A stretch of 64,000 bases of DNA from Halosegnis rubeus (GTDB lineage Archaea; Halobacteriota; Halobacteria; Halobacteriales; Haloarculaceae). Within the stretch, counting starts at the first letter, position 1. Each line of letters starts with the position of its first letter. Positions 52,444-60,062 of this stretch are shown one piece after another. The stretch spans positions 62,001 through 126,000 of the forward strand of contig NZ_QJOW01000006.1 in the NCBI RefSeq assembly GCF_009184545.1. The letters run 5' to 3'. Position numbers and translations under genes: made by a program. The notes under the pieces are model-generated. The model was not told the DNA's origin and did no database searches. It saw nothing but the letters and a program-made list of their open reading frames with translations.

Positions 52444-52791
52444 ATGAGCATAGCGCATTTCTTCGATGCGGGCGGATATCTCGACTACGGGGACGCAGTT
52501 GCGTTGCTGCCAGTGGAAGAGTTGCGGGCGAGAGTTTACACCCACCGAGATGCGGAGTGTGCGCTCAGGGACGCGCCAGCCGATTCCGTGCTCGCTATCA
52601 GACCAACAGGTTTGGCGAGCAGCTACGCGTTGACTCAGCGACCACTGACGGCGATCGAGGTCGCATCGCTGGACGACGAGCTTCGGAACCAAATCGACGG
52701 AGCCGTCGATGTCGATCTGGCGCAGTTCGAGCTCATCCAGGTTGGGAGAGCGACGACGCCAGCACAGAACCGGAGTCTCGCAGAGTTTTGA
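52444..52791 (+). CDS. hypothetical protein, 115 aa
   Basis: From ATG 52444 (MSIAHFFDAGGYLDYGDAVAL); nine residues upstream in frame are promoter-like AT-rich DNA. Helical, with repeated Ala-Leu segments. No motif. It faces the Mrr-type gene tail to tail (16 nt). Function unknown. Confidence 0.6.
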   Translation: MSIAHFFDAGGYLDYGDAVALLPVEELRARVYTHRDAECALRDAPADSVLAIRPTGLASSYALTQRPLTAIEVASLDDELRNQIDGAVDVDLAQFELIQVGRATTPAQNRSLAEF

Positions 52792-52807
52792 CGGCTACTG
52801 GCGACAT

Positions 52808-54172
52808 CTAGAGCACTCCGGATGCGGCGAGGAGGCCCAGGATCACCAGTAGCGTCATTACAATACCACCACCGACCAGCAGTGTATTCTCCATCGCCTT
52901 CTCGTGAATCGGCATGTTCGCGTACTCTTCGCGGAACGCTTCGAGGTTCTCCTCGTCGTAGAAGTACTTCGTCTTCAGCGCGAATCGCTCGGTGACTGCA
53001 CAGCCCGTACAGACCGGCTCCTGTTCAAGCCGTTCGGTCTCGGTGTGGCTGTCGCAGGCGATCGCCCCGCAGTTCGGACAATACGTGTACATCTCGTCGA
53101 CACCGCTGGTCTCGCAGTGGACGCAACGATGGATACCGTCCTCGGCGGTTACTCTGGACGGGCCCGCTACGAAGTACTCATAGGAGTAGGTGTACTCCTG
53201 GATGTCGTTTATATGTCGAACCTCGGGGAGGTACACTGGTTCGATCGACTGGACGGAGATATCTGAGCGGTTCGGCTCACAGGTTTTGTTGTACGTGACG
53301 TTGTTGTCGCCAGTGTAGGTCACCGTCGTCGTGTGATGCTTCTGGAGCCGCTCGACGGCCCACTCCTTGTACTCCGTTTGAGTCTGCCCGAACCGATGTT
53401 CCCCGACATCGTCGAACACCTCTCCGAACTGCTCGGTGTCAAGTTCGACCGTGGCGTGGAGGTTCTCCGTGACCAGTGTCGCGACGTCGTCAGCAGCGAC
53501 CTGCGGATGTCCTCGTTCGGCGTGAACGACGAACCGCGTCCGCTCGTTGATTCGGTGGATGATGCCCACCGACGTCTCGAAGACGGCGTTTGTGTCCGCG
53601 GTGACCGCGACCACCGGGCGGAATGTCACCGACGAGTGCGGTTCTGGGAGGTCGGCGGCCTCGATATTCTCGATGTCGCGGAACGCCTCCTCGACAGGCG
53701 CGTCGAAATCGACCGCGGGGTCGTACGGGCGGAGCGTCTCGTCACAGAGAATCTCGATCCGTCCGTTGTAGAGGTCAAGGCCGATTTCGTCAGCGATCTC
53801 ACGGAGGTCCTCGCCGTCAAGCAACTCAATTGGGTGTGGGTCGTCGTTTTGTTGGAGTCGATTCGCGTAGTCCTGGGCGGGATTCGTGAACCGCCCCGTC
53901 GTGACGACCATGCCGCGTTTGGGGCCGTCGAAGTCGAACGTCGCGATCGCCGAATGGAGCTTCTGGACGACCGGCCGCCCGACCGTCCCCGTGTGCTTGC
54001 ACTCGACGATGATCGCACGCCGCGTGCCGTCGACGACATCCTCCATCAGGACGTCGCGGCCCTCGTCGGCCGTCTTCTCGGCCTGGCGGACGTTCTCGTA
54101 GCCGAGGTTGCGGAACACGTCCTCCATCACGTCCTCGAACTCGAACCCCGAGAGATCGTCCAGTACAGCCAT
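52808..54172 (-). CDS. membrane-anchored Mrr-type restriction endonuclease
   Basis: 454 residues from ATG 54172 (MAVLDDLSGFEFED). An Mrr_cat PD-(D/E)XK domain (about 5-115) has GRDVLMED and AIIVECKHTG: D, E and K are present. After an about 200-residue middle, a zinc ribbon (CVHCE, CPNCG, CTGC; about 345-410) and one C-terminal membrane segment (about 433-453) follow. Cleavage of modified DNA is the family role; attachment to the membrane is unusual and could target incoming DNA at the cell envelope. Confidence 0.8.
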   Translation of the reverse strand: MAVLDDLSGFEFEDVMEDVFRNLGYENVRQAEKTADEGRDVLMEDVVDGTRRAIIVECKHTGTVGRPVVQKLHSAIATFDFDGPKRGMVVTTGRFTNPAQDYANRLQQNDDPHPIELLDGEDLREIADEIGLDLYNGRIEILCDETLRPYDPAVDFDAPVEEAFRDIENIEAADLPEPHSSVTFRPVVAVTADTNAVFETSVGIIHRINERTRFVVHAERGHPQVAADDVATLVTENLHATVELDTEQFGEVFDDVGEHRFGQTQTEYKEWAVERLQKHHTTTVTYTGDNNVTYNKTCEPNRSDISVQSIEPVYLPEVRHINDIQEYTYSYEYFVAGPSRVTAEDGIHRCVHCETSGVDEMYTYCPNCGAIACDSHTETERLEQEPVCTGCAVTERFALKTKYFYDEENLEAFREEYANMPIHEKAMENTLLVGGGIVMTLLVILGLLAASGVL

Positions 54173-54234
54173 CCCGATATACCTGGACAGTGCGTTGCAA
54201 CTGTCAAATACGTTGTCGAACACAGCCCGTCCTG

Positions 54235-54269
54235 TTTTTTGAACCCCCGAGAGGGGTGCGGGGGTGATC
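54235..54269 (+). promoter_or_regulatory. leader element L8
   Basis: TTTTTT (54235-54240), CCCCC (54244-54248), loop GAGA, core GGGGTGC, then GGGGGTGATC (54260-54269). It lies between divergent genes, so the T-run cannot be an upstream terminator. GGGGGTGATC is near-complementary to the 16S rRNA end but 25 nt from the ATG. Confidence 0.65.
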
Positions 54270-54294
54270 GAACGAGCCTCCCGCGAACCAACCT

Positions 54295-54696
54295 ATGAGT
54301 GGAATCAGCGACCCACGCTCGCATGTACAGTCACGGACCTCGGCTGATCCCGACGTCATCTACGTCGGTTACCGCCGTCGAGGCCGCGCCATCGTCGAGA
54401 AGCAATCGGATCAAGAACAGCTCACGCCAGAGCGGAGTCTCGAGCTGGCGAATCACAGTCCTTCGGGATTCGAATGGGGATATTGTGGCAGCGGGCCGGC
54501 CCAACTCGCACTCGCCCTTCTGCTCGATTACACGGGCGACGAGGCGTTCGCCCTCGATCACTACCAAGAGTTCAAAACCGAGGTCGTGAGCCAACTCGAA
54601 TGTACAGGCCCCGACGGATGCTGGCGCCTCACCGGCAGTGACATCGACGCAGTCCTGCACGAAACATTCGGAGAGCCGGTCGCACCTTCCATCTAA
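54295..54696 (+). CDS. DUF6166-like protein (copy 1)
   Basis: 133 residues. The core HSPSGFEWGYCGSGPAQLALALLLDYTGDE and WRLTGSDIDAVL is, from memory, DUF6166. A second copy at 55776 keeps the same block and a longer C-terminus, so the pair arose by duplication. Function unknown. Preceded by L8. Confidence 0.75.
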   Translation: MSGISDPRSHVQSRTSADPDVIYVGYRRRGRAIVEKQSDQEQLTPERSLELANHSPSGFEWGYCGSGPAQLALALLLDYTGDEAFALDHYQEFKTEVVSQLECTGPDGCWRLTGSDIDAVLHETFGEPVAPSI

Positions 54697-54719
54697 GTAC
54701 CAATCACCGAGAGTAATCC

Positions 54720-54995
54720 ATGTCAGAACACAACCAGTCGTCTCGTTCGAACGGCGAATCGACCGAAGCCAGTGAACAGCGGACACGAACGGAATACGTC
54801 GAACGTAGTGATGTCGGCGTCTCCCTCACCGTGAAGCTCAAACGGGGAACCGGTACCAGAGATCAAGACGAAGTGATCGCGAAGGCGAAAGGCAAGACCC
54901 TCGAAGACGCCCGCAAGGACATGGAAATCCTCAGAGAGTACATCCACGATCTCGCTGAGGACGCCCGTCAGATTCAGCCGGAAGAAGACGGGTAG
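54720..54995 (+). CDS. DUF7389-like small protein
   Basis: 91 residues. A Ser/Thr-rich start precedes YVERSDVGVSLTVKLKRGTGTRDQDEVIAKAKGKTLEDA, which I associate with the haloarchaeal DUF7389 family, and a helical tail. 23 nt after DUF6166 copy 1, possibly one transcript. Function unknown. Confidence 0.72.
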   Translation: MSEHNQSSRSNGESTEASEQRTRTEYVERSDVGVSLTVKLKRGTGTRDQDEVIAKAKGKTLEDARKDMEILREYIHDLAEDARQIQPEEDG

Positions 54996-55007
54996 CGGAG
55001 AACGCTG

Positions 55008-55040
55008 TTTTTTCGCGCCTCAGCAGTGCTGGAGGCGATC
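55008..55040 (+). promoter_or_regulatory. leader element L9
   Basis: TTTTTT (55008-55013), CGCCTC (55016-55021) / GAGGCG (55032-55037), with AGCA/TGCT inner pairs. The right arm GGAGGCGATC doubles as the ribosome site for GTG 55045. Confidence 0.6.
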
Positions 55041-55044
55041 ATCT

Positions 55045-55266
55045 GTGACCAATCCTGATGGACAATCGACTGACGCAAACGAGCTTTCACCAGAGCAACG
55101 GCTCGAAGCTCCGAATACGCGACTCATCAACGCCGGCATCGTGACGATCAATGATATGGAGACGCTACGAGCCTGCGTCGCCTACGAGAACGCGAATCAG
55201 CAGCGCATCCAGATCCTGCGCCGACTCGAGCATCGGGCCAGCGAAATCCGCGCAGAAGACGGTTGA
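55045..55266 (+). CDS. small hypothetical protein, 73 aa
   Basis: A GTG start with GGAGG 9-13 nt upstream inside L9. Helical, acidic (PNTRLINAGIVTINDMETLRACVAYENANQQRIQIL). No motif. The next gene follows after 53 nt. Confidence 0.62.
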   Translation: MTNPDGQSTDANELSPEQRLEAPNTRLINAGIVTINDMETLRACVAYENANQQRIQILRRLEHRASEIRAEDG

Positions 55267-55319
55267 CCCAACACCCGGAGGTGTCTGTTGGAGCCTCGGT
55301 GGGTGGAAGCTCAATCCAG

Positions 55320-55619
55320 ATGAGCGATCGAATCGAAATCGAGATTCAGCGACAGACAGCGTTCGGTGACGATTGCCAGCTCGAAGTGACCGAAGCGAGC
55401 GTCGAGACCTCACTCGAGAACTTCGGTGACGACGTGGATCACCGCGACCGGAATTCGCGGCTTGATCGCCCCGAGCCGAGTGAGTTCGGCGTCGACGACC
55501 GACCCGAAGTTGAGCAAACATCGGAGGGTGATCAGTCGACCCTCTTCGCTGATACAGACGAAGACCAGCAGACCCTCGCTGGTGATGATGGGGTCAGCCG
55601 CTGTCTCTTCGAAGAATAA
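55320..55619 (+). CDS. acidic hypothetical protein, 99 aa
   Basis: From ATG 55320 (MSDRIEIEIQRQTAFGDDCQLEV); a TTG at 55263 overlaps the previous stop and is less likely. A short strand-rich start is followed by a long disordered acidic tail. No motif. Confidence 0.55.
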   Translation: MSDRIEIEIQRQTAFGDDCQLEVTEASVETSLENFGDDVDHRDRNSRLDRPEPSEFGVDDRPEVEQTSEGDQSTLFADTDEDQQTLAGDDGVSRCLFEE

Positions 55620-55723
55620 ACTGCCCCTGTTGATTAGTTATCCGCCGAAATATTATAGTCTGAACTATAATAGTCTGAGTTCTAACTTTGAAGCGACGCT
55701 GAGGGCCTAATAGCCGGTGGTGG

Positions 55724-55756
55724 TTTTTCGACCCCCAGCAGGGGTGCGGGGAATCC
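55724..55756 (+). promoter_or_regulatory. leader element L10
   Basis: TTTTT (55724-55728), CCCCC (55732-55736), loop AGCA, core GGGGTGC, then GGGGAATCC. Close to L8. It ends 19 nt before ATG 55776. Confidence 0.65.
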
Positions 55757-55775
55757 GAACGCCCGCATTCAACCG

Positions 55776-56462
55776 ATGGAGACGGATCCGACCACCGACC
55801 CACGATCAGTCGTACAGGATGCAAATGAGCGATGTCAGGCGAATGCAGACCGCGTCGAGTACGTCGGGATGCGCGTCGACGGGACGCCAGTGGTGCTGAA
55901 CCTCACCGAACACGAGCGCCTCACCCCCAATCGAAGCCTCGATCTCGTGCGACATAGCCCGGCGGGATTTGACTGGGGCTACACCGGAAGTGGTCCATCG
56001 CAACTCGCCTGTGCGCTCCTCCTCGATTACAGCAACGACGAAACCGTCGCCCAGCAACACTACATCCAGTTCCGAAACGAGGTGGTCAGTCAGTTGGCGT
56101 GCGACGGCCCAGCCGACTGCTGGCACCTCACTGGGAGCGGCATCGAAGCAGCACTCGCCGAGTTCAAAGCGCACCACGCACTCACACCAGATGGAGGGGA
56201 ATCGTCGCCGTCGCTACCGGCGAACTGGAGCGCCGTGAGTCGAGCAGATCGGACGGTCTTCCAGCGCCGAGACATCGACCACTACGTCGTCCTCGGCGAC
56301 GGGAGCGAGGAGTGGTTGATCATCCTCTGCGCGCAAGGTGGCCGAGCGTATCCCGCCCCGCTCGACCATCGAACGCTTCCGGTCGAAAACGACCCTGCCT
56401 CTGCCGTTCAGGAACTCGTCACTGAGAGTAACGACCTCGTCGAGCCAGAGGAGGACACTTGA
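55776..56462 (+). CDS. DUF6166-like protein (copy 2, extended)
   Basis: 228 residues. About 15-125 match copy 1 (HSPAGFDWGYTGSGPSQLACALLLDYSNDE, then WHLTGSGIEAAL). The C-terminal 100 residues are new, with a strand-rich block (TVFQRRDIDHYVVLGDGSEEWLIILCAQGG). The last base overlaps the A of the next ATG. Function unknown. Confidence 0.75.
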   Translation: METDPTTDPRSVVQDANERCQANADRVEYVGMRVDGTPVVLNLTEHERLTPNRSLDLVRHSPAGFDWGYTGSGPSQLACALLLDYSNDETVAQQHYIQFRNEVVSQLACDGPADCWHLTGSGIEAALAEFKAHHALTPDGGESSPSLPANWSAVSRADRTVFQRRDIDHYVVLGDGSEEWLIILCAQGGRAYPAPLDHRTLPVENDPASAVQELVTESNDLVEPEEDT

Positions 56463-56617
56463 TGGAGAAATTCCGACTTTCGCGAGCCACGCACCGACTC
56501 ATCGAACGCGCCGCCAAGGCGTTGGAGTGCATCGGCCGAGAACTCGAGCGATACAATGACCGGCACGAGCGAACAGCGGGAGAAGACACAGACGAGATGA
56601 GTCCCCGTGAATTATGA
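56462..56617 (+). CDS. small helical peptide, 51 aa
   Basis: The ATG overlaps the DUF6166 stop and the stop overlaps the next ATG (ATGA). MEKFRLSRATHRLIERAAKAL begins a basic amphipathic helix, and an acidic tail follows. Double overlap with both neighbours supports a real gene. No family known. Confidence 0.65.
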   Translation: MEKFRLSRATHRLIERAAKALECIGRELERYNDRHERTAGEDTDEMSPREL

Positions 56618-57150
56618 CCGGCGAAGCGACGCTCGACGATTTCGAGGCCGAGAAATCATGCGGAGAGTCCAGCTCGATCACGCTGGAAGAGCGACTCCTC
56701 GCCCCGATCTCCCCGTTCATCGGTCTGCGGGTGATTCCGGGTCGCGGCGATCCGCTCTATCTCCAAAATCGGGGAAGAGAGCGGTATCTCTTCCGCGACG
56801 ACCACGATCGGTGGTTCATCTTCCAACCGTCGGCGAAAGACTCTGAAGATGGGTTCGTCCGCTGGGTGTATCTCCCAGCAGACCGGCCCGAGCGGCTGGC
56901 GCAGTCGGCGCTTCGTCAACAGACGGTGATCGGCTATGACTACGTCCGGCGGTCGGTTGCACCAGACCCAATCAGATCAACGGTGACGGCGATGTTCGTC
57001 ACAGAACGCTGGCCCGAGACGATCTACGAATGTGGGTCATGTGAGGCGCTGTTCGATACGGCACGAGAGCACGCCCTCCATTGCTGGGATGTTCATCCTT
57101 GGGTGCCGAATCCAGAGCAGGTACGCCGGCGGCGTCAGCCCAACGAGTGA
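56614..57150 (+). CDS. C2H2 zinc-finger protein, 178 aa
   Basis: A central strand-rich domain (FIGLRVIPGRGDPLYLQNRGRERYLF) precedes a C-terminal C2H2-type finger, CGSCEALFDTAREHALHCWDVH (about 143-164). Fingers of this kind in haloarchaea are thought to bind nucleic acid. Third gene of an overlapping trio. Its exact role is unknown. Confidence 0.68.
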   Translation: MTGEATLDDFEAEKSCGESSSITLEERLLAPISPFIGLRVIPGRGDPLYLQNRGRERYLFRDDHDRWFIFQPSAKDSEDGFVRWVYLPADRPERLAQSALRQQTVIGYDYVRRSVAPDPIRSTVTAMFVTERWPETIYECGSCEALFDTAREHALHCWDVHPWVPNPEQVRRRRQPNE

Positions 57151-57190
57151 GTTGGAAAATCCTTGGCAGGTATCGGAGCCGTCCAGATAA

Positions 57191-57231
57191 TTAACCAACA
57201 AAGTGCGGGTCTGGGGTTTAACGTTGGTTAA
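57191..57231. repeat. dispersed inverted repeat S4 (TTAACCAAC-N23-GTTGGTTAA)
   Basis: Perfect 9-bp arms and the same 23-bp spacer as S1-S3, about 19 nt before L11. Confidence 0.75.
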
Positions 57232-57249
57232 TAGTGGACTGCGACTCCG

Positions 57250-57280
57250 TTTATTGCCCCTCTGAGAGGGTGCAGGGCGG
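57250..57280 (+). promoter_or_regulatory. leader element L11
   Basis: TTTATT instead of a pure T-run, GCCCCTCT (57256-57263), core AGAGGGTGC, and AGGGCGG. It ends 27 nt before ATG 57308. Confidence 0.55.
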
Positions 57281-57307
57281 CCGGATTCGCCCTCGCAGGC
57301 CACATTC

Positions 57308-58309
57308 ATGTCGCTCGATATCAGCCCCAGCAGCAGCACTGAACGCGAGATTGCCGCTGCCAGACAAGCCGGCAGCGTGGCGTTCCTTCATCGAGCGCCG
57401 TTCGCTCTGGATGCCTACAGGCTCGGCTACCTACCTGGGTTCCGAGAGGACTGCGGATATCAGCAGGCCCAGTTCAAGCATCTGAACATCCCCGTCGGGA
57501 TGTTGGATAACGACTTTCGGAATCCCGATCTGGATCGATACGTCGCCCGATTTTTCGAACACGAACCCAAGGTCGGCGTGATTGGAGACGTGTACGACCC
57601 CGACGACGTCGATAGGTACGTGGCCGCTACGCGCGAGATCCAGGCGAGCTATCCCGATGCAGACCTCGTCATCGTCCCCAAGTGCCGCAAGGTGATCGAC
57701 ATGATTCCCGACGACCTCGTGCTCGGCTACTCACGAGGGTATGCCGACCGATTGGCCCACGAGTTCTCCGAGCCGACCGACTGGCGGGGCCGTCGTGTTC
57801 ATATCCTCGGTGGAAGCCCGCCGAAACAGCTCGACGTCATCGAGCAACTGACCCGACCGACGCTCACGGACGATCCACCGGCCGACATTGCCGGTCTCGA
57901 CTGGAACGGCCTGCATCGCGGGGCGCAGTTCGGAGAGTTCTGGACGGCTGACGGGTGGGACGACAGCGGTCGCGACGCCGACCACGTCACCGTGCGAAAG
58001 ACGGTGCGTCACAGCCTCGCCCGAGTCCGTGAGTTCTGGAAATCCCACGGAATCTGGCCCGAAACGACACCACAAAACGAGGGGCTCGACGTCAAGTACG
58101 AGGGACCGAGTCCTGCCGATCTTGAGGACGCCGCCTGTACCGAGTGCGGGACGAACGTCTGGCGAACTCGGCGTGGCCCGCACGTCGCCGAATACGATAC
58201 CGGCGCTATCTGTGGATACTGCAGCTACGAGTGCTACTTCAGCCACCGTCACCGGAACAACCTCGAGGAGATCGCCGGCGAACAGAGCGTCTACCTCCCG
58301 CCGGCGTGA
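57308..58309 (+). CDS. DUF6610-like haloarchaeal protein
   Basis: 333 residues. FLHRAPFALDAYRLGYLPGF and LNIPVGMLDNDFRNPDL are, from memory, DUF6610 hallmarks. The alternating strand/helix layout (KVGVIGDVYDPDDVDRYV, ADLVIVPKCRKVI, LVLGYSRGYADR, VHILGGSPPKQLDVI) suggests a TIM-barrel-like fold of the TGT type. A C-terminal zinc site (CTEC, CGYC; about 278-310) is present, also as in TGTs. A base-modification role is possible but no catalytic Asp has been placed with confidence. Confidence 0.72.
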   Translation: MSLDISPSSSTEREIAAARQAGSVAFLHRAPFALDAYRLGYLPGFREDCGYQQAQFKHLNIPVGMLDNDFRNPDLDRYVARFFEHEPKVGVIGDVYDPDDVDRYVAATREIQASYPDADLVIVPKCRKVIDMIPDDLVLGYSRGYADRLAHEFSEPTDWRGRRVHILGGSPPKQLDVIEQLTRPTLTDDPPADIAGLDWNGLHRGAQFGEFWTADGWDDSGRDADHVTVRKTVRHSLARVREFWKSHGIWPETTPQNEGLDVKYEGPSPADLEDAACTECGTNVWRTRRGPHVAEYDTGAICGYCSYECYFSHRHRNNLEEIAGEQSVYLPPA

Positions 58310-58321
58310 CTTCGCGACCTG

Positions 58322-58350
58322 TTTTTCGTGCCCCCAGAGAGGGCGAGGGC
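58322..58350 (+). promoter_or_regulatory. leader element L12
   Basis: TTTTT (58322-58326), GCCCCC (58330-58335), loop AGAGA, GGGCGAGGGC (58341-58350). The core is GGGCG rather than GGGTG. Confidence 0.55.
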
Positions 58351-58380
58351 TCCTTCGAAAGCTCTCAGAGGAGACTTCCA

Positions 58381-58728
58381 GTGAGTCAACAACAGAGTCC
58401 CGACAACGTCTCGGTCGACGATATTCCCGTCGATATCGACAACACGCAATCAGCGGAGGTCGATCCCGCCGACGTCCCCAACGAAATCGAGTCCATCACC
58501 CGTGGGCTCGCCGGTGAGCAGCCACCGACGAATCCGCTCGTCGTGCTGAAAGCGGCCCGCTGGTGGTACATTCACGGCAAAGGCGGGTCAGATCCCGTCT
58601 TTCGATGGGCAATCGAGTGGGCGCGGCACCTCGCGACCGACACGCCCAGCGACGTCGAACGCTTCGACGACTTCCTCGAGTACCTCGTCACGGTCGGCTT
58701 TGCTGACGAACCCCACGAACTCCGGTAA
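58381..58728 (+). CDS. hypothetical protein, 115 aa
   Basis: A GTG start with AGAGGAG about 7-13 nt upstream. A disordered acidic N-terminus of about 40 residues is followed by a helical domain (NPLVVLKAARWWYIHGKGGSDPVFRWAIEWARHLA). No motif. Followed by the CCGC/GCGG hairpin and L13. Confidence 0.62.
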   Translation: MSQQQSPDNVSVDDIPVDIDNTQSAEVDPADVPNEIESITRGLAGEQPPTNPLVVLKAARWWYIHGKGGSDPVFRWAIEWARHLATDTPSDVERFDDFLEYLVTVGFADEPHELR

Positions 58729-58740
58729 CCGCGAGAGCGG

Positions 58741-58770
58741 TTTTTTGTGCGCCCCAGAGGGGTGCGGCGC
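58741..58770 (+). promoter_or_regulatory. leader element L13
   Basis: TTTTTT (58741-58746), GCGCCCC (58749-58755), loop AGA, core GGGGTGC, then GGCGC. Just before it, CCGC-GAGA-GCGG (58729-58740) makes a hairpin that, with the T-run, also looks like a terminator for the gene upstream. Confidence 0.6.
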
Positions 58771-58815
58771 GTCCTGAACTGCCGCAGTCGCAGTGAACTC
58801 GATTTGGTGACTACA

Positions 58816-59745
58816 ATGGCTACAACCAGTAACTCGGCGGTTTCCTTCGAGGAGACCGACACGCGATCAGACGAGATGAACAGCACTATCGAACAGTGGA
58901 TCGACGACCTCGTCACCGGCGTCGACGACGCGCAGGCCAGTGACGAGTTCCAAGAGTGGCTCGATGTCCAGTCCCGGTTCCACGACTACTCGCATCGAAA
59001 CACACTCCTCATCAAACTCCAGTGTCCCGAGGCGACGAAGGTCGCGGGCTACAACACCTGGCGAAACGAGTTCGACCGGCACGTCCAGGAGGGCGAGTCG
59101 GCCATCTGGATCTGGGCACCAATCATCGCCAAGCAGTGCCCGGAGTGTGAGAACTCGCCGAGCTACCACGAGCAGAGCGACTGTGACTACGACGAGACAC
59201 CGTCCGAGGAATGGTCCAAAGGCCTGGTTGGCTTCAAGCCCACAGCTGTCTTCGACGTCTCCCAGACCGAGGGCGAGCCGCTGCCCGAACTCGAAACCGA
59301 GGCCACTGGGAACGGCGAAGGGTTGGTGCCCGCACTCAGGGATACTGCTGATGACCTCGGCGTGATTGTGGAGATCGTCGACGCTGCCGAATGGGAGCAT
59401 GGCGACGCGAAGGGCATCTGTAAACATCGGAGTGGAGACAACGACCGCCCTGTCGTTGAGGCGAAAGCCCGCTCGAATCAGGCCGACCTCGCAGTGACAC
59501 TGATTCACGAGTACGCCCACGCGCTGCTGCATTTCGACGTCGGCGACGAACCAGAGCGCGCGAAACGCGAGGTCGAAGCCGAAGCCGTCGCGTACATCGT
59601 CGGGCGGTATTTCGACCTGGATACGAGCGGGTCAGCGTTCTACCTCGCCGCGTGGCAGGACGGCGATGCGGCAGGCATCCAGGAGCGTCTCGGGCGGATC
59701 AGCTCCACTGCACAAGAGATCATCGGGACGGTTGGAGAAAGCTGA
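58816..59745 (+). CDS. ArdC-like antirestriction protein (ssDNA-binding plus zincin)
   Basis: 309 residues from ATG 58816. The N-terminal half matches ArdC-type domains (FQEWLDVQSRFHDYSHRNTLLIKLQ, VAGYNTWRNEF), with a CxxC pair inserted (about 115-130). The C-terminal half is a metallopeptidase-like zincin: HEYAHALLHF (about 232-241, HExxH) and the downstream EVEAEAVAYIVG glutamate. ArdC proteins shield incoming plasmid DNA from restriction during conjugation. A truncated paralogue closes the window at 63.6-64.0 kb. Confidence 0.82.
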   Translation: MATTSNSAVSFEETDTRSDEMNSTIEQWIDDLVTGVDDAQASDEFQEWLDVQSRFHDYSHRNTLLIKLQCPEATKVAGYNTWRNEFDRHVQEGESAIWIWAPIIAKQCPECENSPSYHEQSDCDYDETPSEEWSKGLVGFKPTAVFDVSQTEGEPLPELETEATGNGEGLVPALRDTADDLGVIVEIVDAAEWEHGDAKGICKHRSGDNDRPVVEAKARSNQADLAVTLIHEYAHALLHFDVGDEPERAKREVEAEAVAYIVGRYFDLDTSGSAFYLAAWQDGDAAGIQERLGRISSTAQEIIGTVGES

Positions 59746-59763
59746 ACACGCAATTCTTCCTCA

Positions 59764-59805
59764 TTAACCAACAATCGACCGGGAAGACGGTGGTTTGTTG
59801 GTTAA
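59764..59805. repeat. dispersed inverted repeat S5 (TTAACCAAC-N24-GTTGGTTAA)
   Basis: Perfect 9-bp arms with one extra base in the spacer. It lies between the ArdC-like gene and L14. Confidence 0.72.
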
Positions 59806-59813
59806 TTCTATCA

Positions 59814-59837
59814 GCGCCCGCCGAGGAGTGGAGGCGC
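59814..59837 (+). promoter_or_regulatory. leader element L14 (partial)
   Basis: GCGCC (59814-59818) / GGCGC (59833-59837), no T-run; TTAATT from S5 is in its place. The right arm GGAGGCGC resembles a ribosome site 22 nt before ATG 59861. Confidence 0.45.
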
Positions 59838-59860
59838 AGTTCAGTCACCACGAATCATAA

Positions 59861-60062
59861 ATGACCAGTATCTCACCGCTGTCCTCAACGAGGCGGAACA
59901 AGTTGCACAACAGCACGACAAGATCGCACGATCAACGGATGATCCAGCACACGAGTACCTGCGGTACGCCGTTCTTCGGCTGCTCGAAGGCGAAGCTACC
60001 GAGACGACAGTGGATGGGCTCGATATCTGCGGTGTGACCATCGGTATGGGGAGGACGACGCG
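59861..60062 (+). pseudogene. frameshifted small gene
   Basis: The frame starting one base before ATG 59861 reads NDQYLTAVLNEAEQVAQQHDK and then RSTDDPAHEYLRYAVLRLLEGEAT, clearly coding-like. The ATG itself opens another frame (MTSISPLSS) without coding character. One base must have been lost just after the start codon. The intact protein would be about 65-70 residues, helical and acidic. The end is placed at the next start for convenience. Confidence 0.5.

Noticed and set aside
53333-54298. Plus-strand frame of about 321 codons
   Set aside because: Antisense of the Mrr-type endonuclease, whose D/E/K motif and zinc ribbon prove the minus strand.
46410-59837. L-elements as plain transcription terminators of the upstream gene
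   Set aside because: L7 and L8 lie between divergent genes, where no upstream transcript arrives, and several right arms merge with ribosome sites. Only L13 has an added hairpin that could also terminate.
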